NCBI GenBank assembly: GCA_935421135.1
Contig: OW285189.1
Coordinates: 8,205,072 to 8,269,071 of the forward strand
Length of the DNA stretch: 64,000 bases
Source: Bugulina stolonifera
Taxonomy: Eukaryota; Bryozoa; Gymnolaemata; Cheilostomatida; Bugulidae
Reading direction: 5' to 3'
The position numbers and the translations under genes are program-made. Below are positions 15,001 to 27,000 of the stretch, in pieces. The notes below the pieces were generated by a model, which ran no database searches, had not been told where the DNA came from, and saw nothing but the letters and a program-made list of their open reading frames with translations. Position 1 is the stretch's first letter; each line of letters opens with the position of its first letter.

Positions 15001-18000
15001 ATATTTATACTACAAGTATGTATATGGTGTAAAAATTTTGAAAAACATTGCTGACTTTTCAGACAGAATAAGTAGCACAGCTACCTGGTGAGTGAGGACT
15101 GTACACCCTTCCTGGTCGAGCTTACACCAATTTTTATTGAATCCATAAGCTATTGAAAACTGGTCATGAACTAAACAGTAAATATTTGGCTTCTCTCAAT
15201 TGGTTTCATTAAAATTGGAGGGGTCCACTTCACATTATGATAAGCAGTTCCCATTTCTAATTCAACTTTGTGTCAAACTGTCAGCTGGACAACCCAAGAT
15301 AAATCTAATATCATTGATCCATCATTTCTCCTAACTCAGTTCAGCAAATATAATATATTTATAATAAATTTTATTTTGAAAACTATTTTGGAGGTTACCA
15401 ACCAGCCAATGAGTAACAAAAAACACAAAAACACAATACTCCCAATCCTAATCCTACTCCTACCCTTACCCCTACCCCTACCCCTACCCCTACCCTTACC
15501 CCTACCCCTACCCCTACCCCTGCCCCTACCCCTACCTCTACCCCTACTCTAACTCCTACCCCTGCCCCTACCCCTACCCCTACTCCAACTTCAACTCCAA
15601 CTCCTACTCCAACTCCTACTCCTACCCTGACTCCTACTCCAACTCCAACTCCTACTCCTACCCTGACTCCTACTCCGACTGCTTATTTTGTCTACACCAC
15701 TGTAAGAAGAAGTATGTTACTAGATAACTACACATTTCTTGGAGATGGTGTCCAGATAGGAATATTATAGGAAAGATTTGAGCAAAACAATAGAGCCTTT
15801 GTAGTTTTACTGCACCTAGATTTTGAGAACATGATAATTCCGAGCTTGACTGACACTCTGATTCTAACATTTGTGACCCAGGCGCTCATTTTCAGACATC
15901 GTGCGCACAGAGTTCTCAGATTTAGAGGGCTCCTAGCAGTACAGGGGGAAAAGCAGAGGTTTAAAGTTTTCAGATTAGACAGATTAGACATAAAGCCTAA
16001 ATTGAGAATTGTTGCCCCAGCTCCCTTTTGTTGCCTGTACTGCCAGGAGCCCTTCAAATCTGAAAACTCTGTGCGCACGATGTCTGAAAATGAGCGCCTG
16101 GGTCACATTTCCTATAGTAATTTGCCATCAACATGTTGGTAAACTAAAATAATATATGCGGTGTCGGCACTAAATTTAGTATATAAACCAAGAATCATGA
16201 TCAGTGTTAAGACACTCCAATGGGTATTTTGCTTGCTTTGAGAAAACATAATACAGAAAATTACTAATCTATGACTACAGTTTGAATTCAGGGAGGCTTT
16301 GAATAATATAACCAACCTTTGCCATTCTGAACATAAAATTGGTAGCAAACTTCCTGAAGCCAGGCAGATAATTCTCATACGCAACACTTGTGTAAGGAGA
16401 TCTGTCAATTTTGAACAGCTGACTACTGAGGAAGTTGACATAGTGCCTCAGTTCACTCCATGTTGGATCTTCAAGGCCACAATTCCTGTAGAAATGTGCA
16501 CATGCAATGTACATAAACTGAGCACATGTGCATGTGTAAATTTAATGTGTAACTTCAAGAGGAAAATGGTAACTATATTTCTATTATATTTTCCTATACT
16601 GCAAATGTACATCAACTAGGTCTATTAATTTCAACCTAGTCCATGATGATTTTGGTGAAGAATATGGAATTAATGAATTATTGAATTTTGAATTACTTGC
16701 ATTTACACAGTAGCAAACTACAGTCAAATTTCGCATTGTTGTATAACACCTGCAAAATTACGCTAAAACGTTTGTTGGCTAGAAAATTGTAATTTGCCAG
16801 CTGTAAGGGGTGTTCCACAATTACACGGCATGTGACAACGATGCACTGCTGTCTATACCTAGGGCAGTAAAAAACTAGTCACACGGGCACGAAAGTGCCA
16901 ACGAAACGCGAAACGACAACTCCAACGAAATCGCTGAAGCTGAAACGTAGTTTCGTTGTCGTTTGCTCAGCATCAAACTGTGCTGGAGCGGCAATAATTC
17001 GCTAGACTGTGATTAGTTCGTGAAGCGAGTACTAGCCTGTAATTCATTGATGTTGGCTGCTGTTGATTGGACAATGAAGCAATGGCGGAGCGACTTCCTT
17101 AACGATATTTGCTTAACTACAAGATGGTGGACTTCACATCAGACTTCATTATCATTGTTAGAAACAATATCAGTGCTGTATGACAAGTTAAATCCCAAGT
17201 ATAAAGACACTGGCAGCGTGAAAAAAAGCAATTGGTCTGATGTTGCTAGCGAGTATTATATAATCAGCAATGAACAGTTGAATAGTGAGAAATTAACCAG
17301 TCATTTTATATTAATTTCAACATTCTATTGTAAACTATAATTGTAACTGCACATGTTTTATTAATTTTTAGGTATCTTTGATGAAATAACTTGTCTTATT
17401 TTAAATGCCAGTGTTGTACATTGATGCTGCAAATTTCCTTTGGTCAGTTATGCTTAAATGAAACTGTTCATGTGTTCCAGATGTGACTGCTAGCAAAAAG
17501 TGGACTGGTTTGCTCTTAATACATGTGATTTACCCATGACATGAAATAATTTATGCATGTAGCACACCAGTTGTGGTCAAATAAAAAGGCTAGTGTCATT
17601 GCGATAAGTTTAGTACCATCACCCACAATCTACATTACAATGTGCCCATCTTTGATGAGTCAGAGCACAGTGGGTCAGAACATTAAGCTTTGTTTATTCT
17701 TCTACAGTGCAAGCTGCAGTACCTGATGAGCAGTCGCAGTGCCTGCAGGGGGCAGGTGAATTGAACTTCAGAGATATCATATTTATCACTGCTTTCTTCC
17801 TTCGCTTGCAGGTACTTTAGCACAACCTGCCATTCTTCTTTCATCAAAACAGCTTTGTTAAACCCAATAAAGTTTTCTAAAATAGTCATACAGGGTAAAT
17901 AAATGAACCTCGTAGTTTCTGATATACGTACAGGTACAGATAGAGGCTACAAAATATGGTTACAAATTTAGCCAATAAGAACAGGGGAAAAATTCACAGG

Positions 18001-21000
18001 CTCCCTGTCAAATTTACAACAATATTTAGCATTCTCAGTAGCTCAGTACACATGAATTTCTCAACTGTCTTTACAATCAGCATCTGAGTTACTGGTCGTA
18101 TTAGATTTTGTATTAATATTACAAACTAAATTGTGTAAAATTTGAGTTTATCTCCACTCTATAATGAACGAGCTCAGAAATAACACACATGTAGAACCTT
18201 GGAAACAACAGCAATTAAATTTAGCTGCCAATTCCCAACCAAGTTCAACTTCAACTTGATCCTCAGGCAGGCCTCATATGGAATCCAAAATGGTAAACAG
18301 ACAAGTTTTGGAAATGATAGCACAGATTTAATTGACCTTTGCTGGCTCGGAAGGTTGAAAGAGACGATGACGCTTGAACTGGAGTTAGGAGATATAAAGA
18401 GGTGCTTGAAATAAAAGAAAGGTAAGTAGAGCAAAAAGACACCTAAAGTAAATGTTATACTTTCTAAAATAAAATCTTTAATAAATAACATATCCAGCCG
18501 AATTGACTCTAGCTAGCAGTCAGTGCTAGCATCTTATTATTAATAATATTTTAATAGCCTGAAGGCCTGATGACAAAGAGAGTTTTTACTGCAGGCTAGC
18601 AGACACAATCTGATAGATATCCCACTCTGAATGCACAATCCTCCTAGGAGACTTGAACACCGGGGTTGGGGCTGACCATACCTACTGGCTTGAGTGTCTA
18701 GGAAAATTTAGAGTGCGGGAGATCTCCGAAAATGGACAGTGTGTTTTGGAGTTATGTTCCAGGAAAAGTTTATGTATTATTAGCACACTGTTTCCTGGGA
18801 AATCTCACAGGAGAGCTTTCAGATGTCTATCCCATTGTAAGACATGGCACCAACTTGACTACGTGGTCATAAACCAATAACACCGACAAGAAATCCTAAG
18901 CAATCGGACATATCACAGTGTAAACTGCAATACTGATCACAGCTTTGCTGTTTCCTCTTTAAGACTCAAACCAAGACATTATCATTGCCAATCTTTAAAA
19001 TTTAAGAAGATTGATGCTGTAGAACTCAAGTACCTAAGCTTGAAAAGCCGCATTGTAAGATTTTGGATGAAAAGTTTGCTGGCTCAAACCGAAACAGTGA
19101 TAGACTAATTTGCTTGGACAATCTAGAAAGCACTATTCACAGTATTGATTACATTTGGTCTGGGACAAAGATACGATCCTGAATGGTACAGAGCATTATA
19201 GAATGTTCTCAAGCAATTTGTCAGTCAGAAACTTGAAACCTTGCTGAAGATGAAAACAAGACCAATTAGGGGGATACTTACTAAATACCATATATCTAAA
19301 TATGTTGCTCAACAGACTGTTCGGAAGTGGGTCCACATGGATTGGGAATCTCTCGGATTGAAAAGTAAAAGGACTCAGGAAATAACAAAAAAATGTTTGA
19401 AGCAATCAAAACAGCCACTGAGCCGTTTGACTGTTGAGGTTCTCGAGAATAATTATGGTTCCATCATTGAAGTCAATTATCAGAGGCTGGATTAAAAACT
19501 ACAATGAGTTAACTGGCTCAGAAGGCTCTGCTGATCTCTCGTACAACAATTAGTCTCCCTGACAAATATACACTGTACAGTATTGTTTAGTTATGTGCAT
19601 ACCTGGCTGGAGATCGCTAGACCTGTAGATCTGATACGTCTCCTCAGGAGTTCTACATGTAATAGTAGGAAGCAGGTCGAGGACCTCATGAGCACAACCT
19701 CCTTTCTACGAAGTTAATAGTTCATCTTGTTGATGACAATAAAAAAGGTGCCTGAAGCTACAAATGGGGTGTGGAAGTTGGGGTACCCTTCCGTTAAAAT
19801 ATTCTTGGAAGCAAGTAGTTCAGATGTACATCTTGATCCATGTATTATAGAACATGCAGTACTAGGCCTAGAGGTCGATTGCTGAAAAAAGCCTGTCACA
19901 CTCAGTCTTTATCTACTACAAGAGGGCAATACCTAGCTACACTGCACCATAACACTAAAGGTAACATCAAAGAAGGTAAACATATTATAAATGTTGCAAC
20001 CTACAAATTATTTTAAGCCCTATAAATAGAAAACTCAGTCATGATTTGCCTTCTCAGTATATACAATTTACAACAGCTAATTCATCTATGATGATTAACA
20101 TTTTCGGAAATCTAAAGACATCATACAAATTGTAATGGTTTCTGTGTTTTGTGCGGTCGTCCTTGGACGACTACCGACTCAGAATTGAAGTGCCTATGAG
20201 TGGTGCTAGGCCTTCTCATTACATGAAAGATCGAGCGGTCTCAGTAGCCCAATAACTACCAGAGACGACCCAACTGGTCCCAAGTCTGACCTTCAGACTA
20301 TACCTTGAAAGAGAGTGATCCGACCTAGTAGGCGGTTCGCTAAGCGAATGACCTGACATAAGGAAGTGAAAGTCTCTGTATCAAGTATAGATGTGTCTTT
20401 ATTGAAAGCCAAGTGAAGACTGAGAGGATGAACAGTAAAACAATGCCCTTTATATAGTATAAGGTCTTCCACCCGACGTAGTGTCGGGAAAAGACGACAT
20501 AAGGTCGTCCTGAAGTTGCGCAACAACATGGCCGCCGGAAGCCCGACGGCCGACTCAAAATAGGTCGGGTTATACAAAAGTTGCTTATAATGGTCCAATT
20601 CATGTACAAAATGAATATCAAGTGATTCTGAGAGGTCGGGCCTCTGTACATAGGTATAAAAGGCACTAAAAGACTTAGTAATAATCATACAAGTATATAC
20701 AATAATATAGAAGTTACACAAAGTAGAATGCAAGCAGGTATATACATGTAAGCACACATAATAATGAGTGTCAGGTGTAAGAGACGACTGTGCGTACCAT
20801 TACACAGCCCCCTCACACTTGGTCATAGGTGTCTCTAGTGTTAAGTTCATAAGGGTACGGTATAGTGCAGACTCTCTGGAAACTACATCCAATTCTGCTT
20901 GTATCAGTCGGAGTTGCTGAGGGTGTTCCAGGTACTGGTTGGCTAATGCACGAAGAGCTATTTCTCGAGTGTAGAGAGGCTCAAGTTCTGGCGTAAAGAG

Positions 21001-24000
21001 TCCCCCACTTGCTGTCGGCTGGCAACGTAATGGATCCGTGGCTTGAGGTCAGCAAGCTGCTGTGAAAGCATGAGTGACGGATCCAGAGATGCAGGACATG
21101 TGGCGTCTGGCTTGGATAGCGCAGGAGACGTGTGTGGTGGAGGTTGGACAGCAGGAGAGTCTGGAGAGGCTCGGGGTAGGCTTCTGGCGGGAACTTGAGG
21201 AGAGCAATGTGGTGAGACTTCTAGCGTCAGCCTAGATTGCAGAGGTTCAATCAGTAGAACAGGAGAAGCTGCACATGAGACCTTGGGTGGAGAGCCTTCA
21301 TATAGGGTACCCGAGTGGGCAGTAGGCATGCTCTTCCTGGGGGGTAAACGTCCGCGTCGGCCAAGGGGAGCTGTATGTACTTTGGAGGTACTGGTGGTGG
21401 GTCGCCAAGGAGAAGGTCCAGCAGCAGTGGTGGTTGGTGACGAGGAAGAGGTAGGAGGCAGTATTGGAGGGTGCAGAGTTAGGTGTCTGCTCAGGAGATG
21501 GAGAAGGGCTGTGCCGTCTTTTTGGAGGCCGTTTCCGTGCAGAGGAGGTGCTAGGTAGGTAGACGGGCTTATTGGTTCCTGATTGTCCATCCATGGTGGG
21601 ACGACATGGTAGAAATGGTGGGGGATCCTTTACGCCTCACCATTTCATGAGAGCTGGATAGCTGGGCCCATCTGTAAGGAACAGACGTTTCTCACAGATA
21701 CTGGATCTCCGACTGAAGTGATGGTCCAATGCATCACAGCTAACTGAACTGCGTCCGCATCGGCAATAAAAGCGTGCGAAGTGTTGCCATATGTGTATAT
21801 TTAGCCTCTTGAGAGTTCCGGAGAAGCCGCACCTTGCACACTTGGAGTTGGGTTGGCTCCTCTTTGCCAACTCGTCTTGGGCCTGCTGTGTAGAGGGCTT
21901 CTCCATGGCTTAGTGGCTCCGGAATGCTCGGACGACTCGAGAGGTAGCTTATCAGTGAGTCTATGTAGTTTCATACTAGCTAGCTTCAGTGTAGAGGTGA
22001 CAGGAGGTGGAGTAGGGGGAGGCGTGCCGTCTGGCGTGAGTGTCCTCCGTAGGGGAGAGATATCTACAACACACAATTCATCTGATGTGTAGCCTCCGCC
22101 TTCTAACTCATGTTCTCTTCTGTGGAAATGTTCAGGGGAATCCTCCTCTGTCCTGACTGGTCTATGCCGAGTGGGGAGGGAGAGAAAGTTCATGCCTGAC
22201 AGTTCCACAGGACGTATGGATTGTACCTCTAACTCTGGCTTGGTCCTTACTTGTAACACTGATATTTGCTTACCTTCAGCTGTGAAGACAGGCTGACTGG
22301 AGTGATCCTTGATGGGAGGAGTAACCGTCTCGTCCATCTTAAGGACAGAAAGAATACGACTGCTGCTATTAGCTCCACCAGTGGCACGAACAAGAGTGCA
22401 GAGGTCGTCACATGTAGGGATGCATGTACTATGGTGGAGTGCTGGACGAGAAAGGACTACTCGTCTGTGAGCTGTCGTATTTATACTAGCCAAGGGATGA
22501 GCATGTTGCTCAATTGTAAGCAATGCCTCAGGCACGTTTTCTTTGTTTGACTCGTCAAATAAGCGCGGGAACACGGCATTATTTGCCTTCGATTGCCTCT
22601 TGTCCACTTCATGGGATTTCGACAGTTCGGCGATTTGTATCTTCGGCTGGACTTGTCCGGCAATACTGAATTTCGTGAAAGAACATTTCGCTCTTTGTAT
22701 ATGAACTGCTGGCAGTATAGACTGTTTCTCCGTCGTCGGGAATATGTCTTGGAGGTCGGCTACGCGATACTTTGCGTCCTCTGAAACTGGTCGGGCTGTT
22801 GAAACTTGAACATTCCTTGAGAGGTTCAGAGGTAGCTCTTCTGTTTGGTCCAGCACGGGTCGCCCCGTGTCGATCCTCAGGCCGCAGACTTGGACTGTAG
22901 TGTCTGGCAGTTCTACACACGATAAGTCGTCCGTCGGGTTATACTAGTGTCAGGTCTGGGTGTGACCAGATCCTGGTGGTCCTTCTGAGTTGAGGACATG
23001 TCGGGAATGCCTGGTGAGGTCTGATCCGACTTGGTATGGACTTTTGAGTCGTCCTTTCAGCCTTGGGGGGTGATCTTTGATCACTTCTGTGGTGTCCGGC
23101 TTTGGGTGGAGTCGTTTCTTGCCTGGCTTTGGCCTAGTGGGTATAGGTTCGTCCACTGTGACGGGTGCGGGCGACACCGTCGGCCTGATGTGTAGTTGGT
23201 TAGCTGCACGTGGGGTATCTTGAGTGGAGCGGCTACTCTTGTTTGTAGGCCTAGTGGGTATAGGTTCTTCCACTAAGACGGGTTCTGATGTATCCGCCGG
23301 CCTATGTGGACGTCCATTTGTCGGATCGGTTCCACCTTCCTCTAGTTTGCTGTCTTTGTCGGCTTCAGTAGGAATGGGTTCGTCTACTGAGACGGGTTCC
23401 GGTGTGACCGTTGGTCCGTCTTCTGTTTCGCGACATCGCTGTAAGAGGGTATGCAGGGCTTTCCGTAGGAGGTCAGCGGGAAGCTCTTCTGAGTAAGAGT
23501 TTGCCCCATAGTCGTGGTTCTGTAGCAATATTGTTCCGGCCACGACCGCGTCGTCCAGATCGTAGGGCTGTGTCTGTGTGTAGTACCAACGTAGGCTGGG
23601 GTCGCGGACCGTGAGGCAAAACTTCTCAAGGGTCCATGCGTCCAAAGATGCAGGAGGTGCTTCGTCAAAAGCTATCACCATCAGTCTGCGGACGAGGGCG
23701 GCATGCTCTCTGAGTGACGTATGAGTGGGCTGCTCCAGGGTGGACAGCTTCCATCGGGCTTCTCTGGCAGATATTCCATACTGCCCCCTCAGTCGGGTAA
23801 ATATCTCTTCGACTGATCGGGGTCGTCCGCACTCTTGCGCGGGCCCGTGTAGGGCGGCTCTAAGCCGTATGAGGCGTGCTCTGTTATTCCAGTTGGAACG
23901 CTCTGCCATAGCGGTGAAGTATTCTATGAAGAGTTCTACATCCTCTTGTCCATTGTAGATGAGTGTGTCGGGGTCCTGCTCCGTGTGGTACATTACCTGC

Positions 24001-27000
24001 TGAAGCAGGTTCTTTATCCGGTCCATGTCGGTAGGGTGTCGGGTAGTGAGTTAAACTGCTTTGAATTGTTAGGCCGGGTCGGCCTAGTCGACGTACTAAG
24101 TACCGTCAATCTATTCTGGATCCGAGGTCGGTCTTTAGTTGAAGATCCGGCGTAGGTCGGGCTACATCCAGTTGAACCACGAGAATTAAGGGTGCACTTT
24201 AGCTTTTGTCACCTTCTCGCTAATTGGGTTCCCGGGTCCGAGTCCTTAATCGCCGGTGAAGTATTGAAGAGTGAGGTTGGTTGGGTTTCCCAAGGTCGAG
24301 GTCACCTTCCTTCGCTTCGTATCGTAAGAGTATGACCTTAGAATCCCACCACTGCCACCAATGTAATGGTTTCTGTGATTCCGTGCGATCGTCCTTGGAC
24401 GACTACCGACTCAGAATTGAAGTGCCTATGAGTGGTGCTAGGCCTTCTCATTACATAAAAGATTGAGCGGTCTCAGTAGCCCAATAACTACCAGAGACGA
24501 CCCATCTGGTCCCAAGTCTGACCTTCAGACTATACCTTGAAAGAGAGTGATCCGACCTAGTAGGCGGTTCGCTAAGTGAATGACCTGACAAAAGGAAGTG
24601 AAAGTCTCTGTATCAAGTATAGATGTGTCTTTATTGAAAGCCAAGTGAAGACTGAGAGGATGAACAGTAAAACAATGCCCTTTATATAGTATAAGGACTT
24701 CCGCCCGACGTAGTGTTGGGAAAAGACGACATAAGGTCGTCCGGAAGTTGCGCAACAACATGGCCGCCAGAAGCCCGACGGCCGGCCCAAAATAGGTCGA
24801 GTTATACAAAAGTTGCTTATAATGGTCCAATTCATGTACAAAATGAATATCAAGTGATTCTGAGAGGTCGGGCCTCTGTACATGGGTATAAAAGGCACTA
24901 AAAGACTTAGTAATAATTATACAAGTATATACAATAATATAGAAGTTACACAAAGTAGAATGCAAGCAAGTATATACATGTAAGCACACATAATAATGAG
25001 TGTCAGGTGTAAGAGACGACTGTGCGTACCATTACAATATTCATACAACTTTTCAATATTCATAGAATTGGTCTTAGCAATCAGCAGCAGAATGACATGT
25101 ATAACTAATCAGACAGACTCAAAACAAAAACACACCTGAAATTCCATAGCTGATTTCCGTTAATTCTGTGTACCTAAAATTGCTAGTATAAATTTTTTTT
25201 GAAAACAAAAATGTTCACTTTACAAACTAATTAAGTTGATGCCAGAAGACCCTCAGTCGTGCAAGTATTTTATTCCATCAGAACCAAGATAAAAATTGTT
25301 TATGATTGCTGTGGTGAACAGTACAGGCACATGTGCATGTACAGAACAAGAAGAATCTGCAAGCAACCACTAACTGCTAAGCTAAGCAGCGGAATATTCC
25401 TGATCTTACCATGTATTGATTAAATAAGTTACATTACATGTTGTATGAAATAAAGCGTAAGGAGTTTACCTCTCTAGTGTATGGCATGCACTCAATGATG
25501 TAGTACTGTGTATTCTGCGCCTGCCATACAACTCCTCCAGAGCTGACAAGACTCCGCAATATGATCAGGTTGAACAGCAGTTCATCTACACCTGACTCGA
25601 CCTATGAATCATCAAGTTTAATTGACACTATGTTTCATGGAGAAATAATAAAACCACAGTACCAATCCTTTGGCATGCCAGAGTACACAGGTTCATTGTG
25701 GAAAAGGTAGAGAACATTTAAAATAATGAAATCAAGGAGGTTAGTGTTAAATTTCAGAAGCTGTCTATTGACTGAACTTCTTTCAAAATTGTGGTTAACA
25801 GGAAGATTGACCAATTGTGTATAATTATAATTATGCTTTTAGCATGGACACTAAGCAATAACATAGTTTAAAGGTGGACTGTACTGAAAATTTCAGAATG
25901 TTTGTCACCAAATTAACTATGTTAGTATTACTTGATGCTTATACAAATATATCTAAACTGTTTTAGTAGTAGCTAATAGATGCTAAACTGCAAAAAAGTA
26001 ACCCCAAAATTTCTAGATTAACCATAGTGATGTCAGCATTAAGAGTTATCTCCACCTAGTTTTATGTCAATTCTCAAAACTTCTTCTTTGATTATCTCAA
26101 CTCTGACACACTATATAGAAGCAATATTGTGTTCTCACAACTGTTTTATAAGAAATACAGTGTTCCTTCAATAAAACAGATGCTAGCAATTATTAGTACT
26201 ACATTCTACATGTTCAACACACCAGTCTAATAAGTAGGCATGTTGTCCATGAGATAAACAAGTAGCCTATTGACCAATCAAATTGCAAACTCAAAAGTCA
26301 TTTGATAATTTTTTGCAACAAATTGTACTTTTTATTGTCTAGGAATATTAACTAGCATTTGTTCTACATACCCATTTTTTCGTTTTGTGATATGCCTAGT
26401 GCAACAAGGATAAAATCTCAATTAAAATTTTCTGTTTATAATAACACAATGCCTGGTCTGGCATTCACTCCCTGCAATGATGTATTTCACTAGTTTTAGC
26501 AGAGCTGGGTACCATGATGACATCATAGAGCCCAGCTGGTATTGTGCTAACTGGTTCAGCTGCTACTAGGCTTTCTAATGGTGCGTTCAGTTTATAACCT
26601 CAAAATTTCAGTACAGTCCACCTTTAAAAAGCAAAATTCCGTGAGACAGGGAGATATACATGTAGAAACATTATTTTGGTTGGATAGAATCGGACTTGTA
26701 CATCTTTCGTACATAAATTTCTTGATTTGTAGAAATAAGGGTTGTATGCACAAATAATATCTTCATTCTGAACCCAGAGCTACATTGTACTCTTTCAGAC
26801 ATGCTTAGTTCATAAGCAACCATACTCTTTGCAAAGCCTTAAAAAAAGTGGTAAATGTAGCAGGTAATACCTCGTAAGCAATATCAAAATGTATGACATT
26901 GTGTGGACTATCAGTATAGCCATTGCCAAGCTCTTCCTCTAGCCTTGCAATAATGTGATCAGTGTCTACTGTCTTGTAGACTGGAATGGTTAGATCAGTG

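Larger units (their letters stand above)
14755..16316 (-). other. Intron 20, with simple repeat and foldback element
   Basis: A 1.6-kb intron holding the CCCCTA-type array at 15440-15680 and the foldback element at 15872-16107. Nothing else was recognised. Confidence 0.6.
20131..25036 (-). mobile_element. Non-autonomous LTR retrotransposon, gag only
   Basis: Two near-identical LTRs (20131-20804 and 24362-25036) bound 3.6 kb. Read on the minus strand, the primer-binding site lies next to the right LTR and a purine tract (GTGAGGGGGCTG) next to the left one. The internal part encodes a gag-type protein, a long proline/serine-rich frame, a zinc-finger frame and a basic/proline-rich frame, but no protease, reverse transcriptase or integrase. 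Four-base flanks are AAAT and ATAT, a one-mismatch target duplication. The young LTRs suggest recent mobilisation by proteins supplied in trans (inference). Confidence 0.85.

Noticed and set aside
15268..15552. Leucine-proline repeat protein
   Set aside because: Product of the CCCCTA-type array inside an RNF213 intron.
15440..15680. Interstitial telomere
   Set aside because: The unit is CCCCTA grading into CTCCAA, not the animal telomere unit CCCTAA, and it lies inside an intron.
20131..20804. LTR of a virus with envelope gene
   Set aside because: No pol or envelope-like frame exists between the two LTRs; only gag-type and unknown frames are seen.
22266..24466. Plus-strand frames of 60-94 codons
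   Set aside because: They are antisense shadows of gag and the downstream frame, kept open by GC-rich codon use.
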